Notes: generated by a model not told the origin, from the sequence alone. DNA of 64,000 nt from Candidatus Aminicenantes bacterium UBA6228 (GCA_002441005.1 DJWO01000009.1:310001-374000); one strand, 5' to 3'. Shown: positions 19,417 through 27,868, numbered from the stretch's first letter. Program-made: numbers and translations.

Positions 19417-20093
19417 GTAGCTTCTCCCTTCTGAAGGGGTTTAGTGGCAATTCCCTCCATCAAAAGTCTGAACATCTGGTCTGTTTCCTGCTGGGCCGAT
19501 AGCTTTTTGTCTTCCCAGAATCGACTATAAACCAGGCCTTCAATCATAGCCCTGATATATTTGACAACAGTCCCCGGCGAAGTCTGGACAAACTTACCCT
19601 TTTCTATGCCTTCACTGATGACCTGACAGGCAGCGCCGAAGACTTCTTCTCTCTTTGCCCTGAAATACTTCTGGGCTTGCAGCAGTTCTTGCTTGTCTTC
19701 TTTGATTGAAATAAAAAGGCGATGCAGAAAATCCTGTAAGCTCCTATCCTGAAGAACAAGCCTGGCGATATTTTCTTTTCTGTTCTGGATATTGATGACA
19801 GTGTAGATTATTTTTTTCAGCTTCTCTTCTGGCTCTAATTTCGATTGACTGATAGCTATCAATTCGCTTCTGATCTCTTCTATATACTGAAGAATGATTT
19901 CCAGAAATATTTCACCTTTATTCCCAAAATATTTATAGAGGGTGGCTTTCGAGAACTCGGCCTCACGGGCTATTTCATCCATAGTAGCCGACTGATAGCC
20001 CTGGCGGCAGATTACTCTCTCCGCAGCGGCCAACAGGAGCCTTTTGTATTCGGCCTGAATTCTCTCTTTTCTTTCTTGAGCAGCTAATTTCAC
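19413..20093 (-). CDS. TetR/AcrR family transcriptional regulator of the efflux operon
   Basis: The N-terminal 60 residues form a TetR helix-turn-helix (TMDEIAREAEFSKATLYKYFGNKGEIF); the rest is the helical ligand-binding and dimerisation domain of 226 residues in total. It starts with GTG at 20093 behind an AGGAA Shine-Dalgarno sequence. As first gene of the RND operon, behind palindromes that could bind it (20135-20162), it probably represses its own operon and releases it when the exported compound binds. The inducer is unknown. Confidence 0.92.
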   Translation of the reverse strand: MKLAAQERKERIQAEYKRLLLAAAERVICRQGYQSATMDEIAREAEFSKATLYKYFGNKGEIFLEIILQYIEEIRSELIAISQSKLEPEEKLKKIIYTVINIQNRKENIARLVLQDRSLQDFLHRLFISIKEDKQELLQAQKYFRAKREEVFGAACQVISEGIEKGKFVQTSPGTVVKYIRAMIEGLVYSRFWEDKKLSAQQETDQMFRLLMEGIATKPLQKGEAT

Positions 20094-20134
20094 TTCCTGA
20101 CCTTTTGATTATCTAATTGATTGCTTAAACTTTA

Positions 20135-20162
20135 AAGTATACTTATTATACTAAATAGTATA
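20135..20162. promoter_or_regulatory. Candidate TetR operator overlapping a -10 box
   Basis: Two palindromes lie side by side: AAGTATACTT (20135-20144) and TATACTA-AA-TAGTATA (20147-20162, perfect 7-base arms). Both are built from the same AGTATA/TATACT half-site. On the reverse strand the overlap contains a perfect TATAAT (20150-20145). The pair sits 42-69 bases ahead of the regulator start. A second possible promoter, TTGACA (20214-20209) with TAAAGT (20191-20186) at 17-base spacing, would place the palindromes just downstream of its transcript start. Confidence 0.55.
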
Positions 20163-20316
20163 GATTCTAATCTGTTAAGTTTAACACTTTACCATCGCCA
20201 GGGATAGTTGTCAACAAAATGGCCGAAATTTTTTTGAAGGCCAGCAACTGGCTAAAAGCCAAAGATTTGATAGCAATTGGTCAGCTAGAAGGCGGTAGAT
20301 TCAGAAAGAGCTAACC

Positions 20317-21219
20317 TCAGGCCCTGGGGTGATAACGGTCATAAATTTTCCGCAATCTTTCCCGGCTGACATGGGTATAAATCTGAGTGGTGGTAATCTG
20401 ACTGTGGCCAAGTAACATTTGAACCGATCGCAAATCAGCCCCGTGCTCCAGGAGATGTGTAGCAAAAGAGTGCCGGAGAATATGGGGATGAATTTTCTCG
20501 GACAATCCAGCCTTCTGGCCATAGGCCTTGAGTAATTTCCAGACTCCCTGGCGGGTAAAGCCCGAACCCCGCCGGGTGAGGAAAACTACGGTTGAACCTT
20601 TTTTATTCCAGCCAGGACGGATGTCCGCCAGGTAAGTTTTTAACCAGTGACTGGCTGTCCGGCCGACCGGGACTATCCTTTCCTTGTTTCCTTTCCCTTT
20701 ACACAGGAGAAAACCATCTTTGAGCCTGATATCCTTGAGCTCCAGTTTGACCAGTTCTGACACTCTGAGTCCGCTGCCATAGAGAATTTCAAGCAGGGCC
20801 CGGTCCCGAAGGCCCTGGGGACGGTTGAGGTCAGGTTGTTCCAGCAGTTTGACCACCTCTTCTTCGGTTAGAACCTGGGGCAGGGTAAACCAGAGGGCAG
20901 GAGAATTCAAACGGCTGGCCGGATTGGTTTCAATATAATTTTCCAGCTGCAAAAAACGGTAGAACGATTTGATCGAAGAAACTAACCGGGCCAAAGATCT
21001 GGCTGACAGGCCAGATTGAGCCTGAAGGTGAATGAAGTTGATCAGCTCGGCTTCTTTTACTCTGACCAGGCTCTTTTTCTGCCCGGAACAATAGCCACGC
21101 AGCTTCTCAACATCAAAAGCGTAGGAGCTGACAGTATTTGGAGACAGTCCTTTTTCGACTGTCAGGTAATCGCCATAAGTCTTGAGTAAATTCTCTGCAG
21201 ATTCTCTTCTGGTTTTCAT
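20317..21219 (-). CDS. xerD: Tyrosine recombinase XerD/XerC
   Basis: This chromosome dimer-resolving recombinase cuts and rejoins DNA at dif. The 300 residues hold an N-terminal SAM-like core-binding domain (about 8-95) and a catalytic domain with Arg152 (YGSGLRVSEL), Lys176, His246 and Arg249 (HPHILRHSFATHL), His272 (GHSQITTTQIYTH) and nucleophile Tyr281. The lack of nearby integrase cargo and the length favour the housekeeping Xer protein. XerC versus XerD cannot be decided from one copy. The start overlaps the hydrolase stop (ATGA, 21216-21219). Confidence 0.88.
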   Translation of the reverse strand: MKTRRESAENLLKTYGDYLTVEKGLSPNTVSSYAFDVEKLRGYCSGQKKSLVRVKEAELINFIHLQAQSGLSARSLARLVSSIKSFYRFLQLENYIETNPASRLNSPALWFTLPQVLTEEEVVKLLEQPDLNRPQGLRDRALLEILYGSGLRVSELVKLELKDIRLKDGFLLCKGKGNKERIVPVGRTASHWLKTYLADIRPGWNKKGSTVVFLTRRGSGFTRQGVWKLLKAYGQKAGLSEKIHPHILRHSFATHLLEHGADLRSVQMLLGHSQITTTQIYTHVSRERLRKIYDRYHPRA

Positions 21220-21836
21220 TCAAGATAAGGATTGGATTCTCTTTCTTCTCCGATGGTCGTTTTCGGCCCATGGCCGGGCAGCACCACGGTTTCATCCGGT
21301 AAGGTCATGACCCTGGCTTTTAAAGAGTGAGCTAAGTCTTTCCAGGAACCTCCCGGCAGGTCGGTCCTCCCAACTCCTCCTGAGAAAAGAGTATCGCCGG
21401 CAAAAAGCAGATGATCAGTATAAAAGCAGACGCTGCCCGGGCTATGACCCGGAGAGTGAATCACCTGCAGAACACTCCGGCCAACGGAGATTTTTTCGCC
21501 ATCAGTCAGAAGGCGATCAGGATTAGGCGCTGGCCGGGCTCCCAGCATCAACCCAAATTCCAGCTGAAGATACTCTTCGAGCAAGGGCAGATCACCGGGA
21601 TGAAGGGCAATTGGGATCTGATATCTTTCCTTTAAATCAAGGTTAGCTCCCGTATGGTCTACATGGCCATGGGTATTAAGGATAATGACCGGTTTCAAAC
21701 TTAAGAAGGAGATAGCCTCAAAGATTTTTTCGGCCTCGGCACCGGGATCGATAATGGCACATTGCTTCGTCTCCGGGCAGAAGAAAAGATAACAATTAGT
21801 CTCAAGCGGCCCGACGATGACCAGTTGATAATTCAT
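21216..21836 (-). CDS. Metallo-beta-lactamase-fold hydrolase (glyoxalase II-like)
   Basis: The 206-residue protein carries the binuclear zinc motif HTHGHVDH (His56, His58, Asp60, His61), then HSPGHSPGS, GDTLF and the terminal GHGP histidine. It matches the short YcbL/GloB-like hydrolases that lack the C-terminal helical domain of full glyoxalase II. Likely substrates are hydroxyacyl-glutathione-type or other thioesters. It lies directly upstream of xerD and overlaps it. Confidence 0.88.
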   Translation of the reverse strand: MNYQLVIVGPLETNCYLFFCPETKQCAIIDPGAEAEKIFEAISFLSLKPVIILNTHGHVDHTGANLDLKERYQIPIALHPGDLPLLEEYLQLEFGLMLGARPAPNPDRLLTDGEKISVGRSVLQVIHSPGHSPGSVCFYTDHLLFAGDTLFSGGVGRTDLPGGSWKDLAHSLKARVMTLPDETVVLPGHGPKTTIGEERESNPYLE

Positions 21837-21910
21837 CTCTTTTTGTTTTGATATTATGCCAATCTAAATAGCTCGTCAAGTTGATTTTGGCTGGAGGGTT
21901 TTAGGTATGA

Positions 21911-21916
21911 TATAAT
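21911..21916 (+). promoter_or_regulatory. -10 box seven bases before the start codon
   Basis: TATAAT (21911-21916) is preceded by TGA, which makes an extended -10. The predicted transcript start falls on the ATG at 21924. No Shine-Dalgarno sequence is present, only A-rich sequence, so the message is probably leaderless. Confidence 0.5.
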
Positions 21917-21923
21917 TAAAAAA

Positions 21924-22361
21924 ATGGACCTGATCATCCTCCACCAGCCCTGGGAAGATTTACTTCTTCTGGCTCATTCCAGTCAGGTCCCGTCAGCCAA
22001 TCTTTCCGGTTTTCTTTTTGGCCGTAAACTGGTTCAGGCTTATCTGGTTCAAAAAATTGCCGTCATTCCCCGCTCCCGGCTTTTTCGGCCTGAAATCCTG
22101 GTTATAATGGAAAGACAGCAGCAGCTTCAGGTCCTGGGCCTATTTAATTTCCGCCGGGAAGTCAGACTGAGCCGTCATCTTCAGCAGCCTTTATTCTGCG
22201 AAAAAGTTATCCTCTCTATAAAAACAGCCAGGTCAGCCGGCCTCAGGATTCAAAGCCGGATAGTCAGATTTAACGGCCGCTTCTATCTGGCCAGGCCTGA
22301 CCGGCTGCTGATCGAAATGGAGGAAGGAAATGACCGAAAACACTCCGGATTTTCTCACTGA
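21924..22361 (+). CDS. Hypothetical protein, 145 aa, upstream of AMMECR1
   Basis: I do not recognise this protein with certainty. It is alpha/beta and basic, with a hydrophobic segment GFLFGRKLVQAYLVQKIAVIP followed by a second strand pair (VIMERQQQLQVLGLFNF). The order of glycine loop, long strand and VLGLF is reminiscent of a JAB/MPN fold, but the metal ligands of active JAMM enzymes (HxH and a later Asp) are not visible. Its last 32 bases overlap the AMMECR1 gene in another frame, which points to co-expression. Confidence 0.6.
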   Translation: MDLIILHQPWEDLLLLAHSSQVPSANLSGFLFGRKLVQAYLVQKIAVIPRSRLFRPEILVIMERQQQLQVLGLFNFRREVRLSRHLQQPLFCEKVILSIKTARSAGLRIQSRIVRFNGRFYLARPDRLLIEMEEGNDRKHSGFSH

Positions 22362-22917
22362 TGAAGAGAAAGTTTTTCTTTTAAAATTGGCTCGAGAAAC
22401 CATCACCCTTTATTTAACAGAAGGCCAGCTGCCGGCCGTTAGCCCCGGCCATCCCAGTCTGACTAAAAAACAAGGAGCTTTTGTCACTCTTAAGGTCAAT
22501 GGCCAGTTGAGGGGCTGCATTGGTTATCCCCTGCCTTATAAACCTCTCTATCAAACAATTCAGGAAATGGCTATCGCCGCCGCCACCGAAGATTACCGCT
22601 TCCCGTCTTTATCCCCCGATGAACTTGATAAATTGTCCATCGAAATTTCAGTCCTGACCAGGCCAAAAAAAATTGACCAGCCGGAAGAAGTAGTCGTTGG
22701 CCGCCACGGAATTATCGTCAGCCAGGGTTATAATCAAGGCTTATTGCTGCCTCAGGTCCCGGTTGAATATGGCTGGGATCTGGAGACTTACCTCAGTCAT
22801 GGCTGTTTGAAGGCCGGGTTGCCGCCGGATGAGTGGAGACGAGGGAACATCAGCCTTGAAGTTTTTGAAGCTCAAGTCTTTTCTGAAGATGAATATAATC
22901 TAAGAAAAGCTAACTGA
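22330..22917 (+). CDS. amrA: AMMECR1 domain protein (AmmeMemoRadiSam system protein A)
   Basis: AMMECR1 proteins are conserved from archaea to humans; their activity is unknown, and in prokaryotes they often sit with Memo-like and radical SAM genes. The 195-residue product has the signature LRGCIGY in GQLRGCIGYPLPY, then AAATEDYRFPSLSPDEL, ISVLTRP and GIIVSQGYNQGLLLPQVPVEYGW. Neither a Memo nor an AmrS gene lies near it; only the unknown 145-aa gene overlaps its 5' end. Confidence 0.9.
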   Translation: MTENTPDFLTDEEKVFLLKLARETITLYLTEGQLPAVSPGHPSLTKKQGAFVTLKVNGQLRGCIGYPLPYKPLYQTIQEMAIAAATEDYRFPSLSPDELDKLSIEISVLTRPKKIDQPEEVVVGRHGIIVSQGYNQGLLLPQVPVEYGWDLETYLSHGCLKAGLPPDEWRRGNISLEVFEAQVFSEDEYNLRKAN

Positions 22918-23024
22918 AAAAGCCGGTTCGCCTGGCGGCAACCAGGGCCTGTCTGGTCAGTAGTTTCTTCCCGGCCAGCCCAAGCCGCACGACTGAATCT
23001 TTTCCGACCAGGTCTGATTATCTT

Positions 23025-23819
23025 TCAGCCCTTTTTGTTCAGCTTTTCCAGTTCGGTCCTGGCTTCTTCCTTCAAAGTTTTGTCCTTTGAACAGCTTTCA
23101 GGCAGGGCTAAACACTGGTTGAATTCCTCAATAGCCAGAGCCTCTCTTTTCATATCGGCATAAGTCCGGCCAAGCTCAAGGTGATGATTGATATAGTCGG
23201 GTCTGAGTTCTAAGGCTTTTTTCAGCCACTTTTCCGATTCTTCAAAAGAACCTTTAGGAATAGAGCCATAAATCAGGCTGCCGAGAGCTCTTTTTGCCCC
23301 GCCAATTTCAGCCATCCGGCGATGCCAGCGACCGAGAGCATGATAGGCCAGGTCATTATTCGGATCGAGTTCAATCGCCCGGTCAATTTCAGCCCTGACG
23401 GTTTTGGAAGCGTCAATTTGCTCTTTTTTACCTTGAAGCAGGATCTTTTTGCCCAGAGAAGCTGACAGGAAAAAATGCCCCCAGGTGTCATTCGGATTAA
23501 CAGCTTTTGCCCGGCGGGCATAAGTTTCACCTTTGGCATACAGGTCAAATTTTCTGGCGTCAGCTTCCTTGCCCTGACCGGTAATCACATCAGCCAGATC
23601 TGTATAGCTACGCGAAGTTTTCCACAGAGCTTCATAATTCTGCGGCTCCAGCTGGAGAGCCTTAAGATACTCATCGAGCGCTTTCTGGTCATCCCATTGA
23701 TTATAAAATTCGTCGCCACTTTTAATAAAATCCTGGGCAGTTTGCCCCAGCACCGGCCCGGCCAGCAAACACAGGCTGAGGATAAACAGCCAGCCAAACT
23801 TACTGCAATCTTTAATCAT
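23025..23819 (-). CDS. Secreted TPR-repeat protein
   Basis: A signal peptide (MIKDCSKFGWLFILSLCLLAG, ending at GQTAQ) precedes about five TPR-like helical repeats over 264 residues. Such proteins scaffold protein interactions in the periplasm. The ATG at 23819 is used because it lies six bases from AGGAGG; an earlier ATG at 23846 would add nine residues before the signal peptide. It has no clear operon partner. The gap downstream to AMMECR1 (22918-23024) shows nothing I can name. Confidence 0.8.
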   Translation of the reverse strand: MIKDCSKFGWLFILSLCLLAGPVLGQTAQDFIKSGDEFYNQWDDQKALDEYLKALQLEPQNYEALWKTSRSYTDLADVITGQGKEADARKFDLYAKGETYARRAKAVNPNDTWGHFFLSASLGKKILLQGKKEQIDASKTVRAEIDRAIELDPNNDLAYHALGRWHRRMAEIGGAKRALGSLIYGSIPKGSFEESEKWLKKALELRPDYINHHLELGRTYADMKREALAIEEFNQCLALPESCSKDKTLKEEARTELEKLNKKG

Positions 23820-23980
23820 CCATTCCCTCCTGAAAAAATCGGTCATTTCCTTTTAACTGCTTTCCAGCCGATTGTCAACAAAGATTCCAGACTGAAGATA
23901 GGCGCCTTTTCTTTCCAGATTGACAGAATTAGCCCAGTCGGTAAGAATATAGGTACACTTAAAGTAAAAGGTATGACTAA

Positions 23981-24703
23981 ATGGAAGGCAAAAAAAAGAT
24001 TGGCCCTGGCCGGCTGGCCTCTTTTAATTTTCTAAAATCAGGCTGGAAAGCAGGCTGCCTGTTCCTTCTCTTTCTTTTAAGCTACCAACTGAGCTTGCCG
24101 CCCGCTCTGGCTCAAGAATTTGACCCCCAGGCCGTGGCCTTGAACCTCTGGAAGAAACTGAGCTCTATTACCAGTCTCGAAGCTAATTTCAGCCAGTATT
24201 ATTATTCCACTCAGGTGGAGGAACCGGTTGCGGGCCAGGGGAGAGTCTTTATCCGCCGTCCCGACCGGATGCGCTGGGAGTACAGTTCGCCTGAGAAACA
24301 AATTTTTTTGATTAAGGGTCAGGCCCTCTGGCTTTACTTCCCGGATGACAAGCAGTTGCTTAAGAAGGAGGCCGAGACTGAGTGGCAGACCACCGAAATC
24401 CTGGGCTTGCTCTCCGGCAATTTTAACCTGCTGGACAGGTATGAAATCAGCGCCAGCTCTTTCCCCAGCAGCCAGAAAAACGTTTATCAGATCAAACTGA
24501 CACCAAAGGAGCCAGGCCAGTATTCTTATCTGCTGCTCGAAATTGACCGGAAAACCTATCTGATTTTAAAAGCCATTCTTTTCGAGCCAACTGGCAGCAA
24601 GCTTGAATACCATTTCGGCCAGTTCAAGCTTGACCGGAAATTGAGTGATAAGCTTTTTGAACTTAAAGTCCCGGCTGATTGTGAAATAATTGAAGGCAAT
24701 TAG
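23981..24703 (+). CDS. lolA: Outer-membrane lipoprotein carrier protein LolA
   Basis: LolA is the periplasmic chaperone that carries lipoproteins from the inner to the outer membrane. The 240-residue product has a long basic N-terminus, a signal peptide ending at PPALAQ, and the LolA fold: LEANFSQYYYS, GQGRVFIRRPDRMRWEY, QALWLYFPDDKQ and LLEIDRKTYLILKA. The stop codon overlaps the stop of frr on the other strand. Many surface lipoproteins in the window would be its clients. Confidence 0.88.
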   Translation: MEGKKKIGPGRLASFNFLKSGWKAGCLFLLFLLSYQLSLPPALAQEFDPQAVALNLWKKLSSITSLEANFSQYYYSTQVEEPVAGQGRVFIRRPDRMRWEYSSPEKQIFLIKGQALWLYFPDDKQLLKKEAETEWQTTEILGLLSGNFNLLDRYEISASSFPSSQKNVYQIKLTPKEPGQYSYLLLEIDRKTYLILKAILFEPTGSKLEYHFGQFKLDRKLSDKLFELKVPADCEIIEGN

Positions 24704-25257
24704 CCTTCCAGGATTTCCCTCTCTTTGGCCGCAGCTATTTCTTCGGCCTGTTTTACATACTCGTCCAGCAGCTCCTGCAGCTTTTCCAGCCCCTGAAATT
24801 TGTCGTCCTCGGTAATCTTTTTATCCTTTTCGAGCTTTTCGATATATTCTTTGCTTTCCCTTCTCATGTTGCGCAGAGCGGTTTTTTCTTCTTCGAGCAT
24901 TTTGCCGGCTTTTTTGGCTAATTCCTGCCGCCTTTCTTCATCCAGTGGTGGCACCGGCACTTTAATTACCCGCCCGTCATTTATAGGATTAAAACCGAGG
25001 TCGGACGAGCGGATAGCCTTGTCAACTGCTTCCATCAGGCCCGGGTCCCAGGGCTGAACAGTGATTAAAGTCGGATCAGGCACTCCGATGGTAGCCACCT
25101 GATTAATTGGCGTCGGGGTCCCGTAGTACATCACTTTTATGTCTTCAAATAGGCTGATATTGGCCCGGCCGGTTCGGAGTTTACTGATTTCTTTGCGGAA
25201 ATAATCAAGCGAAGCCTTCATCTTTTTTTCGGTGTCTTTCAGAATATCTCTAACCAT
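24700..25257 (-). CDS. frr: Ribosome recycling factor
   Basis: RRF splits the post-termination ribosome together with EF-G. The 185 residues match the family: LRTGRANISLFEDIKVMYYG near the start, then TPINQVATI, VTIQPWD-type LITVQPWD, and the long three-helix bundle to the C-terminus. A GGGAGG Shine-Dalgarno sequence precedes the ATG. It is the last gene of the rplM-rpsI-rpsB-tsf-pyrH-frr operon. Confidence 0.97.
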   Translation of the reverse strand: MVRDILKDTEKKMKASLDYFRKEISKLRTGRANISLFEDIKVMYYGTPTPINQVATIGVPDPTLITVQPWDPGLMEAVDKAIRSSDLGFNPINDGRVIKVPVPPLDEERRQELAKKAGKMLEEEKTALRNMRRESKEYIEKLEKDKKITEDDKFQGLEKLQELLDEYVKQAEEIAAAKEREILEG

Positions 25258-25289
25258 GGTCGGCCTCCCTGTATTTATTCTAGCCAGAG

Positions 25290-26009
25290 TTATGAAACTT
25301 TGGTGCCTACGTTCTGGCCCAGAATAGCTTTCATAATATTGCCCGGCTGGTTGAGGTTAAAGATAATAATAGGAAGATTATTATCCTTGCAAAGGCTGAT
25401 GGCGGTGCTGTCCATAACCTTGAGCTCCTGCTGCATCACTTCCAGAAATTTGATAGATTCAAATCTGGTCGCCCCGGCATCAACCATAGGATCAGCTGTA
25501 TAGACTCCATCAACTTTAGTCGCTTTGAGGATGACTTCAGCTTTAATTTCGAGAGATCTGAGAACGGCCGCGGTGTCAGTCGTAAAATAGGGGCTGCCCA
25601 GACCGGCGGTAAAAACCACCACCCGGCCTTTTTCCAGATGCCGGAGCACCCGCCTTCTTATGAATGGTTCAGCCACGGCCTTTATTTCAATGGCTGAAAT
25701 CAGCCTGGTAACCAGACCTTCCTTTTCCAGAGCATCCTGAAGGGCCAGGCCATTGATAACTGTGGCCAGCAGGCCAATGTGGTCAGCTGTCACCCGGTCC
25801 ATGCCTTCGGTTACGCCCTGAGAGCCGCGGAAGATATTGCCTCCGCCAATCATGATAGCAATATCCACTCCCAGCTCATGGCTGTCCTTTAGTTCCCGGG
25901 CTATTGCTCTGGTCCGTTTGAAATCTATTCCGTAGGGCAGTTCCCCCCGCAAAGCTTCTCCTGATAGCTTCAGAAGAACCCGTCGATAAGCTGGCTGACC
26001 CTCGCTCAT
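25290..26009 (-). CDS. pyrH: Uridylate kinase
   Basis: PyrH phosphorylates UMP to UDP in pyrimidine synthesis and is of the amino acid kinase fold, unrelated to other nucleoside monophosphate kinases. The 239-residue product shows VLLKLSGEAL, IGGGNIFRG, MDRVTADHIGLLATVING, FTAGLGSPYFTTDTAA and KATKVDGVYTADP. It lies 16 bases from tsf and 32 from frr, the usual order in bacteria. Confidence 0.97.
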   Translation of the reverse strand: MSEGQPAYRRVLLKLSGEALRGELPYGIDFKRTRAIARELKDSHELGVDIAIMIGGGNIFRGSQGVTEGMDRVTADHIGLLATVINGLALQDALEKEGLVTRLISAIEIKAVAEPFIRRRVLRHLEKGRVVVFTAGLGSPYFTTDTAAVLRSLEIKAEVILKATKVDGVYTADPMVDAGATRFESIKFLEVMQQELKVMDSTAISLCKDNNLPIIIFNLNQPGNIMKAILGQNVGTKVS

Positions 26010-26025
26010 GATCTATCTGCCAATT

Positions 26026-26622
26026 CTAATATTTTCCGATCTCGAAGCGAGCAAACCGTCTGATCTTAATATTCTCACCAAATTTGGCTATATGAGAATT
26101 AACCAGATCCCGGACTTTGATTTTGTCATCCCTGATGTAGGGCTGATCGAGCAGGCAGACTTCTTCAAAAAATTTCTTAAGCTTGCCTTCAACAATCTGC
26201 TCGATAATTTGAGGCGGTTTCTTGGCGTCCTGAATCTGGGCTTTAATAATTTCTTTTTCTCTTTCGATTATTTCGGCCGGCACGTCTTCGCTTGAAATAT
26301 AATTCGGATTAGAAGCAGCGATTTGCATGGCCAGGTTTTTGACCAGTTCCTTAAATTCATCATTACGGGCCACGAAATCTGTTTCGCAATTGACTTCAAT
26401 CAGCACACCCAGTCTATCATTGGCATGAATGTAAGATCCAACCGCTCCGTCGGCTGCCTGCCGGTCGGCCTTTTCCTGGGCCCGGGCATGGCCTTTTTTC
26501 CTCAGAATTTCGATGGCTTTTTCAATGTCTCCGCCACATTCCTGCAGAGCTTCCTTGCACTCCATCATCCCGATTCCAGTTCTATCCCTTAACTCTTTTA
26601 CCTGTTGGGCGGTAATATCCAT
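26026..26622 (-). CDS. tsf: Elongation factor Ts
   Basis: EF-Ts exchanges nucleotide on EF-Tu. The product is a short form (198 residues, against about 280 in E. coli), similar to those of Thermus and cyanobacteria, with a UBA-like N-terminus (VKELRDRTGIGMMECKEAL), the core motif EVNCETDFVARN and a single dimerisation half (the second core repeat is absent). An AAGGAGA Shine-Dalgarno sequence precedes the ATG. It lies 20 bases after rpsB. Confidence 0.97.
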   Translation of the reverse strand: MDITAQQVKELRDRTGIGMMECKEALQECGGDIEKAIEILRKKGHARAQEKADRQAADGAVGSYIHANDRLGVLIEVNCETDFVARNDEFKELVKNLAMQIAASNPNYISSEDVPAEIIEREKEIIKAQIQDAKKPPQIIEQIVEGKLKKFFEEVCLLDQPYIRDDKIKVRDLVNSHIAKFGENIKIRRFARFEIGKY

Positions 26623-26642
26623 TATTTTCTCCTTTAAATAGG

Positions 26643-27431
26643 TCAGTGGGTTTTTTCTTCTTTATCTGTCAGATCAGCCCCGGCTTCTTCGGCGGCTGCC
26701 TCATTTATGACTTCTTCTTTTTTCTCTTCCATCAGGCCCTGAGCTAATCTGGCTTTCTTCCCCTCAATAATCGCTTCGGCCACTTTAGAGACAAAAAGTT
26801 CAATAGCTCTGACGGCATCATCATTTCCCGGGATAGGATAATCTATTCCTTCCGGATTGCCATTGGTATCCACCACCGCCACAATAGGAATACCAACTTT
26901 TCTGGCTTCGGCAATGGCAATTTCTTCTTTCGAGGAATCAATAATAAAAATAGCACCCGGCAGCTCGGTCATCTTTTTCAATCCGCCCAGGTTTTTCTGC
27001 AGTTTTTTATATACCTTTTCTTGCCGGTATTGCTCTTTTTTAGGTAGAAGATCCCAGCGACCGTCTTCTCTCATTTCTTCCATTTCGACCAGCTTATCAA
27101 CACTGCCTCTGATCGTCTTGAAATTGGTCAACAAGCCACCGAGCCAGCGCTGATTTACATAGCTCGATTCGCATTTGGAGGCATAATCCCTGATAATATC
27201 CTGAGCCTGCTTCTTGGTGCCGATAAAAAGGACATCGCGGCCATTTTCAGCAGTTGTCCGGATAAACTGTAAAGCTTCTTTGAAATTCTTAATGGTTTTC
27301 TGCAGGTCGATGATATAAATCCCGTTTCTCTGTCCAAAGATATACTCTTTCATCTTAGGATTCCAGCGCCGGGTCTGATGCCCGAAATGAACGCCAGCTT
27401 CTAACAATTCTTTCATCATAACTGAAACCAA
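26643..27431 (-). CDS. rpsB: 30S ribosomal protein S2
   Basis: S2 is a small-subunit protein of 262 residues here, with LLEAGVHFGHQTRRWNPKM, IDLQKTI, LFIGTKKQAQD and IVDTN-type VAVVDTNGNPEGIDYPIPGNDDA. The start is TTG at 27431, with GGAGGG six bases upstream; the resulting N-terminus MVSVMMKE fits the M-x-x-V-x-M-K pattern of the family. The C-terminus has an acidic, Glu/Ala-rich tail. Confidence 0.96.
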   Translation of the reverse strand: MVSVMMKELLEAGVHFGHQTRRWNPKMKEYIFGQRNGIYIIDLQKTIKNFKEALQFIRTTAENGRDVLFIGTKKQAQDIIRDYASKCESSYVNQRWLGGLLTNFKTIRGSVDKLVEMEEMREDGRWDLLPKKEQYRQEKVYKKLQKNLGGLKKMTELPGAIFIIDSSKEEIAIAEARKVGIPIVAVVDTNGNPEGIDYPIPGNDDAVRAIELFVSKVAEAIIEGKKARLAQGLMEEKKEEVINEAAAEEAGADLTDKEEKTH

Positions 27432-27455
27432 AGCTATCCCTCCACGGCTAAATCT

Positions 27456-27860
27456 TTATCTCTTATGATACTGTGGTGCCTTTCTGGCTGCCAGCAGGCC
27501 ATATTTCTTCCTCTCTTTAATTCTTGAATCCCTGGTCAGCAGTCCGGCATTTCTCAGGACCGGCTTGAGTTCTTTATTGAATTCAAGTAAAGCCCGGGCT
27601 AAGCCCAGTCTGACAGCTTCTGCCTGGCCATGAATTCCTCCACCCTCAATCCTCATAAAAATATCAAACTTTTTGTCTGTTTCAGTCAGTCTTAAAGGCT
27701 GATGAATCAGAGAACGCAGCGATTCCAATTTAAAATATTCTTCATAAGGGTGAATTTTTTTATTGACAACGAGACTGATATCTCCCTTGCCCGAGCGAAG
27801 AAAAACCCGGGCAATAGCATTTTTCCGTTTTCCTGTTCCGTAATATTGGATGAGACTCAA
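27456..27860 (-). CDS. rpsI: 30S ribosomal protein S9
   Basis: S9 has 134 residues, with YYGTGKRKNAIARVFL at the N-terminus, GGGIHGQAEAVRLGLARALL in the middle, and the basic C-terminal tail DSRIKERKKYGLLAARKAPQYHKR, which reaches the P-site tRNA. The start codon is TTG (27860) behind AGGAGGT. The gap to rplM is eight bases. Confidence 0.97.
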   Translation of the reverse strand: MSLIQYYGTGKRKNAIARVFLRSGKGDISLVVNKKIHPYEEYFKLESLRSLIHQPLRLTETDKKFDIFMRIEGGGIHGQAEAVRLGLARALLEFNKELKPVLRNAGLLTRDSRIKERKKYGLLAARKAPQYHKR

Positions 27861-27868
27861 GGTACCTC

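Noticed and set aside
20317..21219. Integrase of a mobile element
   Set aside because: The length, motifs and housekeeping context fit Xer; no attachment-site repeats, cargo or tRNA target lie beside it.
23475..24035. 186-codon frame across the TPR gene and the lolA start
   Set aside because: It is antisense to the TPR gene and then out of frame over lolA; composition is that of a shadow frame.
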